A DNA stretch of 64,000 bases from Bacillus kwashiorkori (GCF_001375515.1 NZ_CTDX01000016.1:532942-596941), one strand, 5' to 3'; positions 26,579 to 36,403 are shown, counted from the first letter of the stretch. The notes: generated by a model not told the origin, from the sequence alone. Numbers and translations: made by a program.

Positions 26579-26765
26579 TTCATGTAATAATAAATAAAAG
26601 AAGACTGTCAATGAAACAACGACTTGACATGATGTTTGTTTAACTATTAAAGAACTTAACTATTGCAATTCGTCAAGGTGAGAAATAAAAACAAGCTAAC
26701 TAAAGAATACATAACCAGGAATGATTTTCTCGGTTACCTGAACAACAAGGTTGGTGATTGAATAA

Positions 26766-27422
26766 ATGTTAGAAATTGGTGATCAGGTAAAAATTGAAGC
26801 ACTGATTAATAATAAGTATGAAATTTATCAAAGTAAAGTAATGGATTTGCAAGATGATTTAATTTTTATTGAATATCCAGTACATTTAGAAACGAATCGA
26901 ACTGCTTTTTTATTAGATGAGACGAGCATAAAAGTTTCTTTTATCCGTAATGACGATGCCTTTGAGTTTCCCTCAAAAGTAGTAGGAAGATCGAAAGAAA
27001 ATATTCCATTAATAAAAATTTCACGTCCTACAGAGCAGCAAATGAAACGGATTCAGCGCCGCAAATTCGTACGTATTCATCGTGGGGTTGACGTAGCAGT
27101 TCACCCATTGTTTAACGAATTTACTCCCTTTACAACTATTACTGATGATATTAGTGCAGGGGGCGCATCTATCATCGTATCGAATAAAATTCCCATTAAG
27201 AAAGGGCAACAATTACAAGCGATGTTTGTGTTGCCTATGCATTCTGGACAGTATCACTACAACCTGTTTAAATGCAAAATTGTCAGAATTATGGAATTAA
27301 ATACTACTAAAAACATCGTCTCTTTACAATTTTTGGATAAAACTAGCCAACAAGAACAACAACTGATTCGGTTTTGTTTTGAATCTCAAGTCGCATGGAA
27401 ACAAAAAGAATTAGGCTTGTAG
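26766..27422 (+). CDS. motI: PilZ-domain c-di-GMP receptor MotI (YpfA/DgrA)
   Basis: A 218-aa protein with an N-terminal YcgR-type domain (about 1-90) and a C-terminal PilZ domain. The c-di-GMP-binding residues are visible: RxxxR at 99-103 (in RRKFVR) and D-x-S-x-G-G at 128-133 (DISAGG). In B. subtilis MotI binds the flagellar stator when c-di-GMP is high and stops motility. GGTTGGTGATTG precedes the ATG, a modest ribosome site. The gene sits between ypeB and ypfB-cmk, as in B. subtilis. Confidence 0.9.
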   Translation: MLEIGDQVKIEALINNKYEIYQSKVMDLQDDLIFIEYPVHLETNRTAFLLDETSIKVSFIRNDDAFEFPSKVVGRSKENIPLIKISRPTEQQMKRIQRRKFVRIHRGVDVAVHPLFNEFTPFTTITDDISAGGASIIVSNKIPIKKGQQLQAMFVLPMHSGQYHYNLFKCKIVRIMELNTTKNIVSLQFLDKTSQQEQQLIRFCFESQVAWKQKELGL

Positions 27423-27480
27423 TATAATATTTGCTCTGCTTATCAATAATAGATGAAAAAGTATTATTGGTGGCGGTCAA

Positions 27481-27660
27481 ATGAAACGGGTGGAACGAAT
27501 ATTAGTGAAAATTATTGTCGTTCAATTTATTTTATTATTAGCTTGTCAAATATTTTTTCATCATTTAAATGCATTTCCTGAATTGAAAAAATTGACACTT
27601 TATGAAGGTGTAAATGAAAATAATTTTTCGAAAGTTTTAGAAACATTTAATTCCGATTAG
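27481..27660 (+). CDS. ypfB: Small membrane protein YpfB (DUF5359)
   Basis: A 59-aa frame from ATG 27481 to TAG 27658-27660. The protein has a basic start ([11 protein letters not shown]), one hydrophobic helix (about 8-26) and a soluble tail ending FNSD. Size, layout and place between motI and cmk match B. subtilis YpfB, function unknown. The ribosome site is weak (GGTGGCGG). The stop codon lies in the 5' arm of a small hairpin. Confidence 0.72.
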   Translation: MKRVERILVKIIVVQFILLLACQIFFHHLNAFPELKKLTLYEGVNENNFSKVLETFNSD

Positions 27661-27685
27661 CAGGTACATATCCTGCTTATTTTTA
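27659..27685 (+). terminator. Short terminator after ypfB
   Basis: AGCAGG (27659-27664), loop, CCTGCT (27672-27677), then a T-rich tail interrupted by A. Likely ends motI-ypfB before the cmk transcript. Confidence 0.55.
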
Positions 27686-27728
27686 TGTTAAAATAGTAAA
27701 AGAACTATTTACATATTTAGGAGGACGT

Positions 27729-28409
27729 ATGAAAAGAGAAATTTCAATAGCCATCGATGGCCCAGCTGCTGCCGGAAAAAGTACGGTAGCTAAAATAATT
27801 GCTCAAAAACTATCATACTTATATATTGATACTGGTGCAATGTATCGTGCAATCACTTGGAAGGCACTGGAAAATGGGGTCGATTTGGAAGATGGAAAAA
27901 CATTGTATGAGCTTTTAGAAAAAACGGAAATTCAGTTAAAACAAGGGGGAGAATTCCAACAAGTTTTTGTTGACGGAAAAGATGTTACGAAAGATATTCG
28001 TTTAAATAATGTTACGAATAATGTTTCGACAGTAGCTAAACATTCATTAGTAAGACAGGAAATGGTTCGTCGCCAACAACAATTTGCTCAATATGGCGGT
28101 GTTGTAATGGATGGTCGGGATATTGGTACCTTTGTTTTGCCAAATGCGGAAGTCAAAATATTTTTATTAGCTTCCGTTGATGAACGAGCAAAACGAAGAC
28201 ATGATGAAAATATTTCTAAAGGAATACCATCTGATTTGGAACAGCTTAAAACAGAAATTGCAAAGAGAGATAAACTTGATTCCGAACGGGAAGTCGCACC
28301 ATTAATAAAGGCAAAGGATGCAATTGAAATTGATACTACTTCCCTTACTATCGATGATGTAGTAAATAAAATTATGGATCTTATTGAGGAAAGGATAGAT
28401 TCCAGATGA
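27729..28409 (+). CDS. cmk: Cytidylate kinase
   Basis: Cmk (226 aa) phosphorylates CMP and dCMP with ATP. The P-loop GPAAAGKST spans residues 11-19, the CMP-binding segment has DTGAMYRA, and DGRDIGTFV is typical of the family. The LID region contains RAKRRHDE. The ATG has AGGAGG. It overlaps plsC by four bases (ATGA), so the two are translationally coupled, and ypfD follows; a cmk-plsC-ypfD (rpsA-like) group is common in Firmicutes. Confidence 0.95.
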   Translation: MKREISIAIDGPAAAGKSTVAKIIAQKLSYLYIDTGAMYRAITWKALENGVDLEDGKTLYELLEKTEIQLKQGGEFQQVFVDGKDVTKDIRLNNVTNNVSTVAKHSLVRQEMVRRQQQFAQYGGVVMDGRDIGTFVLPNAEVKIFLLASVDERAKRRHDENISKGIPSDLEQLKTEIAKRDKLDSEREVAPLIKAKDAIEIDTTSLTIDDVVNKIMDLIEERIDSR

Positions 28410-28987
28410 CCTTTTACGGATTTGCTAGAGGAGTGGTAAAAGGGATATTTTCACCGATTTATCGACCAGAAGTAATTGGTTTAGAAAATGTTCCAAAAGA
28501 TGGTGGCGTATTGCTTTGTGGTAACCATATTAGCAATTTAGATCCCATTTTTTTAGGTATTACAATGAATCGACCCATTGTATTTATCGCAAAAGAAGAA
28601 CTTTTTAAGCTTCCGATTATTAAGGGGATAGTTAAACGACTGAATGCTTTCCCTGTTAAACGCGGAAAAGGAGATCGTGAGGCGCTAAGAAATGGAATTG
28701 CTGCATTAAAGAATGGAAATGTGTTAGGGATTTTTCCAGAAGGTACCCGTTCAAAAAGTGGGGAAGTCGGAAAGGGATTAGCAGGTGTTGGTTTTTTCGC
28801 ACTCAAAACCGATGCAGAAGTAGTACCTTGCGCAATTATCGGACCTTATAAGCCTTTTCGAAAATTGAAAGTTGTTTATGGGAAACCGATTAATATGGAT
28901 TATTATCGGGAAAACCGAGTGTCTAGTGATGAGGTTACCACTATTATTATGGATAGTATAAAAGAATTAATTAATAAATATAAGTAA
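28406..28987 (+). CDS. plsC: 1-acylglycerol-3-phosphate O-acyltransferase
   Basis: A 193-aa PlsC-family enzyme that adds the second acyl chain to make phosphatidic acid. The catalytic motif is N40-H41-x4-D46 (NHISNLD) and the glycerol-phosphate-binding motif is FPEGTRS (about 110-116); the third motif with VPCAIIG also fits. It begins inside the cmk stop (ATGA overlap). In B. subtilis no plsC lies between cmk and ypfD (its plsC, yhdO, is elsewhere), but cmk-plsC is common in other bacilli. Confidence 0.92.
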   Translation: MTFYGFARGVVKGIFSPIYRPEVIGLENVPKDGGVLLCGNHISNLDPIFLGITMNRPIVFIAKEELFKLPIIKGIVKRLNAFPVKRGKGDREALRNGIAALKNGNVLGIFPEGTRSKSGEVGKGLAGVGFFALKTDAEVVPCAIIGPYKPFRKLKVVYGKPINMDYYRENRVSSDEVTTIIMDSIKELINKYK

Positions 28988-29070
28988 ACTATTGACAAAT
29001 GGGTATATTTATTAGAAGTTAAATAAAAGAAGTTTTTAAAACTTGCAATTTATTTTAAGGAGGAATACTC

Positions 29071-30195
29071 ATGACAGACCTACATGAAATAGATGTACAT
29101 AATTTCGAAGTTGGTGAAAAAGTAACCGCACAAGTTACAGCAGTTGAGGACAAGCAAGTAATAGTATCGATTCCAAATAGCAAAGTGGATGGAGTTGTAC
29201 CTATTAGCGAATTAGCTTCTTTACATGTTGAAAAAGCTAGTGATGTTGTCAATGAAGGGGACGAATTATTGTTAGAAATTATTAAGGTTGAAGATGATGC
29301 AATTGTTTTATCGAAACGTCGAGTGGACGCGACAAAAGCATGGGAAGAACTCCAGCAAATATTCGTGGAAGGCAAATTTGTCGAAGCAGAAATAAAAGAT
29401 GTAGTAAAAGGCGGTTTAGTTGTCGATCTAGGCATCCGCGGTTTTGTTCCTGCATCATTAGTGGAAGATCACTTTGTGGAAGATTTTAGCGATTACAAAG
29501 GGAAAACGTTACTATTTAAGATTGTAGAACTAGATCAAGAACGTAATCGGTTAATTTTATCCCACCGTGATGTTGTACTAGAAGAAAAAGCGAAACAAAA
29601 ACAATCGGTGTTAGAAAGTCTACAAGCTGGACAAATTGTAGAAGGAACAGTGGAACGTGTTACCAATTTTGGAGCTTTTGTTAATTTAGGTGGGGTAGAC
29701 GGTTTAGTTCATATTTCAGAACTGTCCCATGATCATATTAACCATCCATCTGATGTTGTATCAGTCGGTGACAAAATTAAAGTAAAAGTATTATCTGTAG
29801 ACACAGAAAATGAGCGAATTTCACTTTCCCACAAAGCAACTTTACCTGGTCCATGGGAAAATATTAGGGAAAAATTAACCGTTGGCTCAATAGTTGAAGG
29901 TACAGTAAAACGCCTTACTTCCTTTGGAGCGTTTGTAGAAGTTCTTCCGAATATTGAAGGATTAGTTCATATTTCACAAATTTCCAACCAACATATTAAA
30001 ACGCCTCATGAAGTGTTAAAAGAAGGCGATAAGGTACAAGTGAAAGTATTGGATATTAAAGTCGATGATAAGCGTATTTCGCTGACGATGAAAGAGTTGG
30101 AAGAAAAAGAAGAAGTTAATTACGAACTTCCAGAAGAATCATCTGGTTTCCAACTTGGCGAAGTCATTGGTGACCAACTAAGAAAACTTAAATAA
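29071..30195 (+). CDS. ypfD: S1-domain RNA-binding protein YpfD (ribosomal protein S1 homolog)
   Basis: A 374-aa protein of four S1 OB-fold repeats at about residues 14-83, 101-166, 187-255 and 272-341; the last two are most alike (GTVERVTNFGAFVNLGGVDGLVHIS and its counterpart, here cited by position 190-214 and 275-300). It resembles S1 but is shorter than the six-repeat E. coli protein, as in B. subtilis, and is thought to bind mRNA. AAGGAGG precedes the ATG. An 83-base gap after plsC and a long hairpin terminator frame it. Confidence 0.92.
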   Translation: MTDLHEIDVHNFEVGEKVTAQVTAVEDKQVIVSIPNSKVDGVVPISELASLHVEKASDVVNEGDELLLEIIKVEDDAIVLSKRRVDATKAWEELQQIFVEGKFVEAEIKDVVKGGLVVDLGIRGFVPASLVEDHFVEDFSDYKGKTLLFKIVELDQERNRLILSHRDVVLEEKAKQKQSVLESLQAGQIVEGTVERVTNFGAFVNLGGVDGLVHISELSHDHINHPSDVVSVGDKIKVKVLSVDTENERISLSHKATLPGPWENIREKLTVGSIVEGTVKRLTSFGAFVEVLPNIEGLVHISQISNQHIKTPHEVLKEGDKVQVKVLDIKVDDKRISLTMKELEEKEEVNYELPEESSGFQLGEVIGDQLRKLK

Positions 30196-30214
30196 TTTTA
30201 ATAAAATCACAGAC

Positions 30215-30293
30215 ACTGTTCTAAAAGCTCTTTTCATGATAGTGAAGTTTATTCATCTATCAATGGAAAAAGCTTTTGGAACAGTTTTTTTTT
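30215..30293 (+). terminator. Long hairpin terminator after ypfD
   Basis: The arms 30215-30241 and 30257-30285 pair over about 27 positions with only a few mismatches (ACTGTTC... with ...GGAACAGT), followed by nine T. The stem is much longer than the other terminators in the window. Confidence 0.82.
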
Positions 30294-30455
30294 GCCTCTT
30301 TTCCAAGAAAGGTTATTAAATTAGTGATTAAATTTTCCCACCACTTTCCTTAAATAAAAAATAAAAAATGGAACAATGTTTTCGGAAAAAGCGAGTTGTT
30401 TTGACTGAAATGACATAGTTTTGTTCATAATGGGAAAAGATAGGGGGTAAGGAAT

Positions 30456-31058
30456 TTGGATGGTTTGTGGTTTTATTTTTTAATGTGGTCAAGCTGGGTA
30501 TTCTCTACTTTCATTATGGACAAAAAAAATCGATACCGTTTATTAATAAGTGTTATTTCATTAGTTACTATCATACTTTCTGTGCATTCAATTAAGGTTT
30601 ATCATATGGAAATTTCATTGGCTGCCATTTTTTTACTACTCGTTTCCTATTGCTTTTTTATCAGAAAAAATTTTTTAACACTTATTAATGTTTCGTTAAA
30701 GATGGTTATTGCTTCTATTAGCATTGCAACTTTTCAGTTATTGGCATTATATGATCCCGTTTGGATAGTTGTTGATCTCATCTGGTTGCTTAGCATTTTT
30801 TCCAGCATCCTCGTCCTTTTTTTATTCAATCAATATAAAGAGCAACTAACAACCATCATTATCGGCATGATACAGGGAGAGATTATTTTTGCACTAATAT
30901 TAAGCAATTTAAATATTCATTATCCGATAGCAAGTTTGGCATTCTTTGATGCATTATGTATTAGTTGTTTTTTGATAACTGTTAGAAAAGTAATTATATC
31001 TATTCCTGCTTATTTTGATATGAAAAATTTACATCTAGAGAAGGAGAAAGAATTATAA
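30456..31058 (+). CDS. yphA: Polytopic membrane protein YphA
   Basis: A 200-aa hydrophobic protein with about six membrane helices and almost no soluble loops. Position before the YIEGIA gene, der and gpsA corresponds to yphA of B. subtilis, a membrane protein of unknown function. Translation starts at TTG 30456 behind AGGGGGTAAGGA. The stop is followed after one base by the next ATG, so it is in one operon with the YIEGIA gene. Confidence 0.75.
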   Translation: MDGLWFYFLMWSSWVFSTFIMDKKNRYRLLISVISLVTIILSVHSIKVYHMEISLAAIFLLLVSYCFFIRKNFLTLINVSLKMVIASISIATFQLLALYDPVWIVVDLIWLLSIFSSILVLFLFNQYKEQLTTIIIGMIQGEIIFALILSNLNIHYPIASLAFFDALCISCFLITVRKVIISIPAYFDMKNLHLEKEKEL

Positions 31059-31059
31059 T

Positions 31060-31950
31060 ATGAGTGAATATGTGTATCCTGTTCTTTTTGGCATTGCTGC
31101 TGGGGTAATTTCTAGAATCGTCATGTTAAGAACAGATTATCGACAATACCCAACGTACTTGCATGGAAAAATAATTCATATTGCACTCGGTTTTATCGCT
31201 TCTGCTTTAGGAGCGATTGCGGTCCCTGCCTTAATTGAAGAGGAAATAACAGCAATTACTTTTTTAACATTAGCTGCTTCACAATTTCGTGAAGTTAGGA
31301 ATATGGAAAGAAACACATTAGCACAACTGGACGAATTTGAGTTAGTACCCCGAGGAAATACGTATATTGAAGGGATTGCAGTTGCATTCGAAAGTAGAAA
31401 TTATTTAGTTATTTTTACTGCCATGACTACGACGATTATTTATGTCATCTTTAATATTTGGATTGCTGCAATCGTTGCGATTATTTGTATGATCGTATCG
31501 AAAATTTTAATGGGTGGCGGAAAAATAAGCGATATTGTCGACATAGAACATGTGGAACTTACCTTTAAAGATGAAGGCCTATATATCGATAATATTTACA
31601 TTATGAATATCGGTTTGCCAGAAAGACAAAAAGAAATATTAAAGTACGGGATGGGCTTTATTTTAAAACCGAAAAATTTTGATTCTCGCTCAACCATTGC
31701 TAATTTAGGTCAGCGACAAGCTATATTACACGATGTTTCTACAGCCCTTGGAGTATATCGAGATTCTGGAACCCCTGCCCTCGTTCCATTAGCAAAACGC
31801 GATCTCGATGATGGTCGTGTTGGTATATTCGTATTACCGCAAAAGAAAGAAATCAATAAGGCAATTGAAATCATCGGTAAAACTCCTACGTTAGAAAATG
31901 CGATTAGAATGCCGACAAAAAGGAAGAAAAATGAGGAGGGGGTATCGTGA
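31060..31950 (+). CDS. YIEGIA-family membrane protein
   Basis: A 296-aa protein with several membrane helices in the first half and the literal signature Y-I-E-G-I-A at residues 102-107. The C-terminal half (about 160-296) is soluble and conserved. The family is restricted to endospore formers and is linked to spore envelope formation; by position it corresponds to B. subtilis YphB (SeaA), although I am not certain of that identity. It follows yphA closely and overlaps the next small gene by four bases (GTGA), showing that the two are made together. Confidence 0.85.
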   Translation: MSEYVYPVLFGIAAGVISRIVMLRTDYRQYPTYLHGKIIHIALGFIASALGAIAVPALIEEEITAITFLTLAASQFREVRNMERNTLAQLDEFELVPRGNTYIEGIAVAFESRNYLVIFTAMTTTIIYVIFNIWIAAIVAIICMIVSKILMGGGKISDIVDIEHVELTFKDEGLYIDNIYIMNIGLPERQKEILKYGMGFILKPKNFDSRSTIANLGQRQAILHDVSTALGVYRDSGTPALVPLAKRDLDDGRVGIFVLPQKKEINKAIEIIGKTPTLENAIRMPTKRKKNEEGVS

Positions 31951-32132
31951 GTATTGAGAAAATGATTTTAGCAGTGCTTACTACAAATCCTAAGAAGGCC
32001 GTTAGTGGTATCGCTGTTTTTTATTGTGACAATAATGAGGAAATGTATCGAATGGGTGCAAATTTAGAAGCAATACTCGATGGTATCGCTCATAAACTAA
32101 CCGATGAAATCATGATTATTGTGAAACATTAA
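31947..32132 (+). CDS. Small partner ('capping complex') subunit of the YIEGIA protein
   Basis: A 61-aa soluble protein beginning at GTG 31947, with GAGGGGGT upstream and a four-base overlap with the YIEGIA gene. The pattern IEKMILAVLTTNP near the start and IAVFYCDNNEEM match the small family that always sits beside YIEGIA genes and is named as its capping subunit in public annotation. No catalytic motif is seen. A tight complex with the YIEGIA protein is inferred from overlap and co-occurrence. Confidence 0.75.
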   Translation: MSIEKMILAVLTTNPKKAVSGIAVFYCDNNEEMYRMGANLEAILDGIAHKLTDEIMIIVKH

Positions 32133-32182
32133 CTTGTTTAGTATAATTTTGTGTAAGGTAACTACTCAATCAATAGATTTTT

Positions 32183-32328
32183 TGTTACAATGGGAAAGCG
32201 ATGTAATTGGGAATCAAGTAAGCTGAGGGTGCTAAAATTCCAACTAAATTGAAACAGCATGGGGTGGCGCGAAACTCCTCGATAATGCTGCGCATTCCTT
32301 CGTGCGGTGTTCTCGAGGAGTTTTTTCG
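32183..32328 (+). ncRNA. Possible short T-box-like leader or small RNA before der
   Basis: An extended -10 (TG at 32183 and TACAAT at 32186-32191) could start a transcript near 32198 that ends at a strong terminator: AAACTCCTCGA (32272-32282) pairs with TCGAGGAGTTT (32313-32323), followed by T. Just before the terminator, GGGGTGGCGCG (32261-32271) resembles the T-box consensus GGGTGGNACCGCG with ACC missing. CAGCAT (32255-32260) can pair with ATGCTG (32285-32290), enclosing the terminator's 5' arm and so acting against it. The upstream part is too short for a standard T-box stem I, so the assignment is tentative. Confidence 0.35.
32272..32328 (+). terminator. Strong terminator upstream of der
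   Basis: An 11-bp perfect stem (32272-32282 with 32313-32323) encloses a smaller CGCA/TGCG hairpin and is followed by six T. It either ends the yphA operon or works as an attenuator in front of der. Confidence 0.8.
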
Positions 32329-32448
32329 TATGTTTTGCAATTAAGATATATAGCGTAATATGTGCTATATCACAAATATTTACCATTTTACCGTTATAAG
32401 GATATTTTTGATTTAAAGTAATTTGTAATTAAATATGAGGTGAATAAT

Positions 32449-33759
32449 ATGACAATGCCGATAGTGGCAATTGTTGGTAGACCGAACGTAGGGAAATCAA
32501 CAATTTTTAATAGAATCGTCGGAGAAAGAATCTCCATTGTCGAAGATGTTCCTGGTGTCACTCGTGACCGAATTTACGGAGTTGGGGAATGGCTTAATCA
32601 AAGTTTTAATATTATAGACACAGGCGGAATTGACATTGGCGATGAACCATTTTTAGAACAAATAAGACAGCAAGCGGAAATTGCCATTGATGAAGCAGAT
32701 GTAATTATTTTTATTACTAGTGGCAGGGATGGTGTGACAGCAACAGATGAGGAAGTTGCGAAGATTTTATTTCGCTCAAAAAAACCAGTTGTACTTGCTG
32801 TGAATAAAGTAGACAATCCAGAGATGCGTGAGCAAGTTTATGAATTTTACTCACTTGGTTTTGGAGAACCTTATCCAATTTCAGGAGCCCACGGATTAGG
32901 TTTAGGCGATGTTCTTGATGAAGTTATTAAAAATTTTCCGAAAAAAGAAGATATCACTTATGATGATGATACAATTAAATTTAGTTTAATAGGACGACCA
33001 AATGTAGGTAAATCATCATTAGTTAACGCAATTTTAGGAGAAGAACGTGTAATTGTTAGTGACATTGCTGGAACAACTCGAGATGCAATAGACTCACCTT
33101 ATACATACGATGGGAATGAATATGTTATTATCGATACAGCTGGTATGCGTAAACGCGGAAAAGTTTATGAGAAAACGGAAAAATACTCTGTTTTAAGGGC
33201 AATGCGTGCAATTGAACGTTCTGATGTTGTCTTAGTCGTTATTAACGCTGAAGAAGGTATTATTGAACAAGATAAAAAAATAGCAGGCTATGCGCACGAA
33301 GCAGGACGAGGAGTTATAATTGTTGTCAATAAATGGGATGCTATTGAAAAAGATGAAAAAACAATGAATGAATTTGAAAAGAAAATTCGTAATGAATTTT
33401 TATTTTTAGATTACGCCCCTATTTGCTTTGTTTCTGCTAAAACGAAAAAGAGATTACATACTTTATTGCCGTTAATTGACAAAGTTAGCGAAAGTCAAAA
33501 CATGCGAGTCCAAACAAATGTATTAAATGATGTAATTATGGATGCGGTGGCGATGAACCCAACACCTACTGATAAAGGACGTCGTCTAAAAATATATTAC
33601 TGCACACAGGCGTCGATTAAACCGCCAACATTCATTCTATTCGTAAATGAGCCAGAACTGCTCCATTTTTCATATGAACGTTTTATCGAGAATCGCATTC
33701 GTGACGCTTTCGACTTTATGGGTACACCTATAAAAATAATTCCTCGTGCAAGAAAGTAA
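32449..33759 (+). CDS. der: Ribosome-assembly GTPase Der (EngA)
   Basis: Der (436 aa) has two tandem GTPase domains and a C-terminal KH-like domain and acts in 50S subunit assembly. The first G1 motif GRPNVGKS is at 10-17, the second at about 182-189; NKVD and NKWD are the G4 motifs, and DTGG and DTAG the G3 motifs. ATG 32449 is used because GAGGTG lies six bases upstream; the in-frame GTG at 32440 overlaps that site. gpsA follows after 13 bases, as in B. subtilis. Confidence 0.95.
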   Translation: MTMPIVAIVGRPNVGKSTIFNRIVGERISIVEDVPGVTRDRIYGVGEWLNQSFNIIDTGGIDIGDEPFLEQIRQQAEIAIDEADVIIFITSGRDGVTATDEEVAKILFRSKKPVVLAVNKVDNPEMREQVYEFYSLGFGEPYPISGAHGLGLGDVLDEVIKNFPKKEDITYDDDTIKFSLIGRPNVGKSSLVNAILGEERVIVSDIAGTTRDAIDSPYTYDGNEYVIIDTAGMRKRGKVYEKTEKYSVLRAMRAIERSDVVLVVINAEEGIIEQDKKIAGYAHEAGRGVIIVVNKWDAIEKDEKTMNEFEKKIRNEFLFLDYAPICFVSAKTKKRLHTLLPLIDKVSESQNMRVQTNVLNDVIMDAVAMNPTPTDKGRRLKIYYCTQASIKPPTFILFVNEPELLHFSYERFIENRIRDAFDFMGTPIKIIPRARK

Positions 33760-33772
33760 AGGAGATGTCGAT

Positions 33773-34816
33773 ATGTCTAGAAAACAAGAAGAAATTGCAA
33801 TTTTAGGTGCAGGCAGTTGGGGAACAGCGTTATCAATAGTTCTTGCAGATAATGGTCATACCGTCCGCTTATGGGGAAATAAACTTGAACATATTAAAGA
33901 AATTAATCAAACACGTAGAAATGATTCGTATTTACCAAATATTACTTTGCCAGATAATATTTTTGCTTATCATGATTTGCAAGAAGCAATTAATGGGATT
34001 ACGACAATTGTGTTGGCTGTTCCAACAAAGGCGATACGAGAAGTTATTCAAAATTTAATCCCTTTCTTAACAGAACCAATGTCAGTGGTACATGTAAGTA
34101 AAGGAATTGAGCCGGATACGTTAAAAAGAATCTCGGAAATGATTGAGGAGGAATTTCCTGAACAATTTTTACAAGATATTATCGTTTTATCTGGCCCTAG
34201 TCATGCCGAGGAAGTAAGTTTGCGACATCCAACAACCGTCGTAGCTACTTCAACGAATATGAAGGCAGCCGAACGAGTTCAGGACTTATTTATGAATGCA
34301 AATTTCCGAGTATATACAAACCCAGATGTAATTGGAGTTGAAATCGGCGGAGCACTGAAGAATATTATTGCTTTAGCAGCTGGAATTTCTGACGGTTTAG
34401 GTTATGGGGATAATGCTAAAGCAGCACTAATGACGAGAGGTCTCGCCGAGATTGCAAGATTAGGAACAAAGATGGGCGCGAATCCATTAACCTTTTCAGG
34501 ATTAACTGGAATTGGTGATTTAATTGTTACTTGTACAAGTACTCATTCCCGAAACTGGAGAGCTGGGAATATGCTAGGAAAAGGAAAGAAACTCGAGGAA
34601 ATACTTGATTCAATGGGGATGGTTGTAGAAGGAGTAAGAACAACGAAAGCTGCATATCAACTTGCGAAAAAGTTTGATGTGAAAATGCCTATTACAACTG
34701 TATTATATGAGGTACTCTTTAGTGAGACAGAACCGAAAAAGGCAGTAGACGAATTAATGACGAGAATGAAAACTCACGAAATGGAAGATCTTGTGGACAT
34801 TATTGAAAAAATGTAA
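33773..34816 (+). CDS. gpsA: NAD(P)H-dependent glycerol-3-phosphate dehydrogenase
   Basis: GpsA (347 aa) reduces dihydroxyacetone phosphate to sn-glycerol 3-phosphate for phospholipid synthesis. The N-terminal Rossmann motif is [12 protein letters not shown], followed by SGPSHAEEV and the catalytic-lysine region [18 protein letters not shown] 33773 follows AAAGGAG; the frame from 33746 overlaps der and lacks a ribosome site. With der it forms a two-gene unit ended by a strong terminator. Confidence 0.95.
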   Translation: MSRKQEEIAILGAGSWGTALSIVLADNGHTVRLWGNKLEHIKEINQTRRNDSYLPNITLPDNIFAYHDLQEAINGITTIVLAVPTKAIREVIQNLIPFLTEPMSVVHVSKGIEPDTLKRISEMIEEEFPEQFLQDIIVLSGPSHAEEVSLRHPTTVVATSTNMKAAERVQDLFMNANFRVYTNPDVIGVEIGGALKNIIALAAGISDGLGYGDNAKAALMTRGLAEIARLGTKMGANPLTFSGLTGIGDLIVTCTSTHSRNWRAGNMLGKGKKLEEILDSMGMVVEGVRTTKAAYQLAKKFDVKMPITTVLYEVLFSETEPKKAVDELMTRMKTHEMEDLVDIIEKM

Positions 34817-34961
34817 TTTTACTGAAAAGGTAAATTTGCTTTTTTCGTAATTATCCTTAGAAAAGCGGTTTTTACTAGGCAAACGAGGATGCAGACTGTG
34901 CTGAAAATGCATACAATGCTACGAAAATGAAAAAATTAGCCATGAGATGGGTATATATCAG

Positions 34962-35003
34962 ACTGATTGAAAGTGCAACGTCCCGCTTTCAATCAGTTTT
35001 TTT
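34962..35003 (+). terminator. Rho-independent terminator after gpsA
   Basis: ACTGATTGAAAG (34962-34973) pairs perfectly with CTTTCAATCAGT (34986-34997), followed by seven T. It lies about 145 bases after the gpsA stop. Confidence 0.87.
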
Positions 35004-35230
35004 ATTTTATATCGTTTACGATAAATATTGGTTGCAATCCCATTTCCAATTTGTCCTCCAATTTATCGTCATATATTTATTTGTTCCCTGTGGAAGTGGA
35101 GAGGGAAACAGTGCTAATAACAACTTCTTTCCCCCGAATCTAAATACAATACTATTTTATCATTTTATGTTAAAATATTTTCCGATAAAGCGTTTCCGAT
35201 AGACTATCATAGAATAAAGGGGTGGCTGTA
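35004..35230. other. Intergenic stretch, no gene seen
   Basis: Between the gpsA terminator and yphE I see no supported gene. A small inverted repeat, TTCCCT (35084-35089) with AGGGAA (35102-35107), is the only structure. Together with 34817-34961 this is a gap of about 410 bases. Confidence 0.6.
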
Positions 35231-35431
35231 TTGTCACAAGCATTAATTAGGATGTGGATTTCATTCGCAGCAATGGGATTCATGTTAATCGCTATAATAT
35301 TAATTTTACTAAGCAGGCATAAATTAAAAGGGGTATTTCGTGTCGTAACAGCAACAATCGCTTACGGTCTTATGATCTATGCAGGGATTATTATTTTCTT
35401 TATTGTTTTTTCTGGGCCAAGTGTCGATTAA
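35231..35431 (+). CDS. yphE: DUF2768 membrane protein YphE
   Basis: A 66-aa protein with two membrane helices (about 8-27 and 40-60) separated by a basic loop SRHKLKGVFR, and the C-terminal FSGPS. This matches YphE (DUF2768) of B. subtilis, unknown function, found between gpsA and yphF. TTG 35231 is chosen because AAAGGGGTGG lies just upstream and the product then starts MSQALIRMWISF as in homologs; a GTG at 35222 lies inside the ribosome site. Confidence 0.85.
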   Translation: MSQALIRMWISFAAMGFMLIAIILILLSRHKLKGVFRVVTATIAYGLMIYAGIIIFFIVFSGPSVD

Positions 35432-35642
35432 CTTGAGGAAAGGAAGGAACCTCATTAAATTCAAGGATTGTTGTACAATTAATAAAGTATTGATATTCAA
35501 AATATAATCATCTTTCATTATAGGATTTCTCCTGATTGTAATTCTTCAATCCTTAGATGAGTACGCTCGTCATGTTTTTGAACTGTAGGAAAAAGCAATG
35601 AATCTTACAAAACAGCCTATAAAATTTAAAGGAATGATAGCT

Positions 35643-36356
35643 TTGCGACGTATTGTTTTTATTATATTAAACATTATTATTGTTGCTACATTAACTGGCT
35701 GTCTTTATCCAAATGCCCATGAAAATGTTGAGCAAAAAATTCCAAACGAAGAGATGCTAACATCAGTACAACGCGCAATGGAACAATTTAGGGAAGAAAA
35801 TAACGGTATTCTCCCTATTAAAACAAAGGAACATGATACGGATATATACATAAAATATTTAATTGATTTTCATAAATTGGTACCTAGCTACTTGAATGCT
35901 ATACCAGCAAATGCGTTTGAAAAAGGTGGGATATATCAATATGTCATTATTGATCCCGAAACAACCCCTGAAGTAAAAATATTTGATTTAAAGATTGCAG
36001 AAGTAATTCGTGATATTCAGTTCCGTTTGACAATGAAACAATATCCGCCATATCAAGACCGTTTGAGTAAGCAGCTATTCTCTCTTAACTTTAAAGAATT
36101 GGGTTATAAAGAGGAGCCAGTTATCATTAGTCCATATACAGGCCAAAATTTATCCCTCGTAATCTCAGGAGCTGGCACTATATATGTGGACTATCGAAGT
36201 GATCTTTACTTAAAGGCGAAAGAAGTAGGAAAAGAAGAGATTAAGTCTGGGGAGGATCTGCGCTATTTATTGTCGATAGATTCACCATTTGTACCAGCAT
36301 ACTCTTTTCCAATGACCATTGACGAAAATGGCGATCCACAGTTTTTAGATAAATAA
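35643..36356 (+). CDS. yphF: Lipoprotein YphF
   Basis: A 237-aa predicted lipoprotein: a basic start, a hydrophobic signal segment and the lipobox LTGC, with the lipidated Cys at residue 20. The mature part includes ILPIKT, AFEKGGIYQYV and DSPFVPAYSFP, which are those of B. subtilis YphF, a protein of unknown function. TTG 35643 is preferred because AAAGGA (35628-35633) lies nine bases upstream and gives a normal signal peptide; in-frame ATGs at 35598 and 35634 would add residues or overlap the ribosome site. It precedes spoIVA, as in B. subtilis. Confidence 0.85.
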   Translation: MRRIVFIILNIIIVATLTGCLYPNAHENVEQKIPNEEMLTSVQRAMEQFREENNGILPIKTKEHDTDIYIKYLIDFHKLVPSYLNAIPANAFEKGGIYQYVIIDPETTPEVKIFDLKIAEVIRDIQFRLTMKQYPPYQDRLSKQLFSLNFKELGYKEEPVIISPYTGQNLSLVISGAGTIYVDYRSDLYLKAKEVGKEEIKSGEDLRYLLSIDSPFVPAYSFPMTIDENGDPQFLDK

Positions 36357-36403
36357 ATTCATTTCGTTAAAAAACTTAATTTAAAATCAAATTTTTGTCA
36401 TAA

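Noticed and set aside
28992-29030. TTGACA at 28992 as a promoter of ypfD
   Set aside because: No acceptable -10 box lies 16-18 bases downstream.
32226-32241. GGGTGCTAAAATTCC before der, reminiscent of the end of SAM-I riboswitches
   Set aside because: The other conserved SAM-I blocks are missing upstream, so a SAM riboswitch cannot be supported.
34927-35202. 91-codon open frame after gpsA
   Set aside because: It reads through the gpsA terminator hairpin, lacks a ribosome site and has no recognisable protein features.
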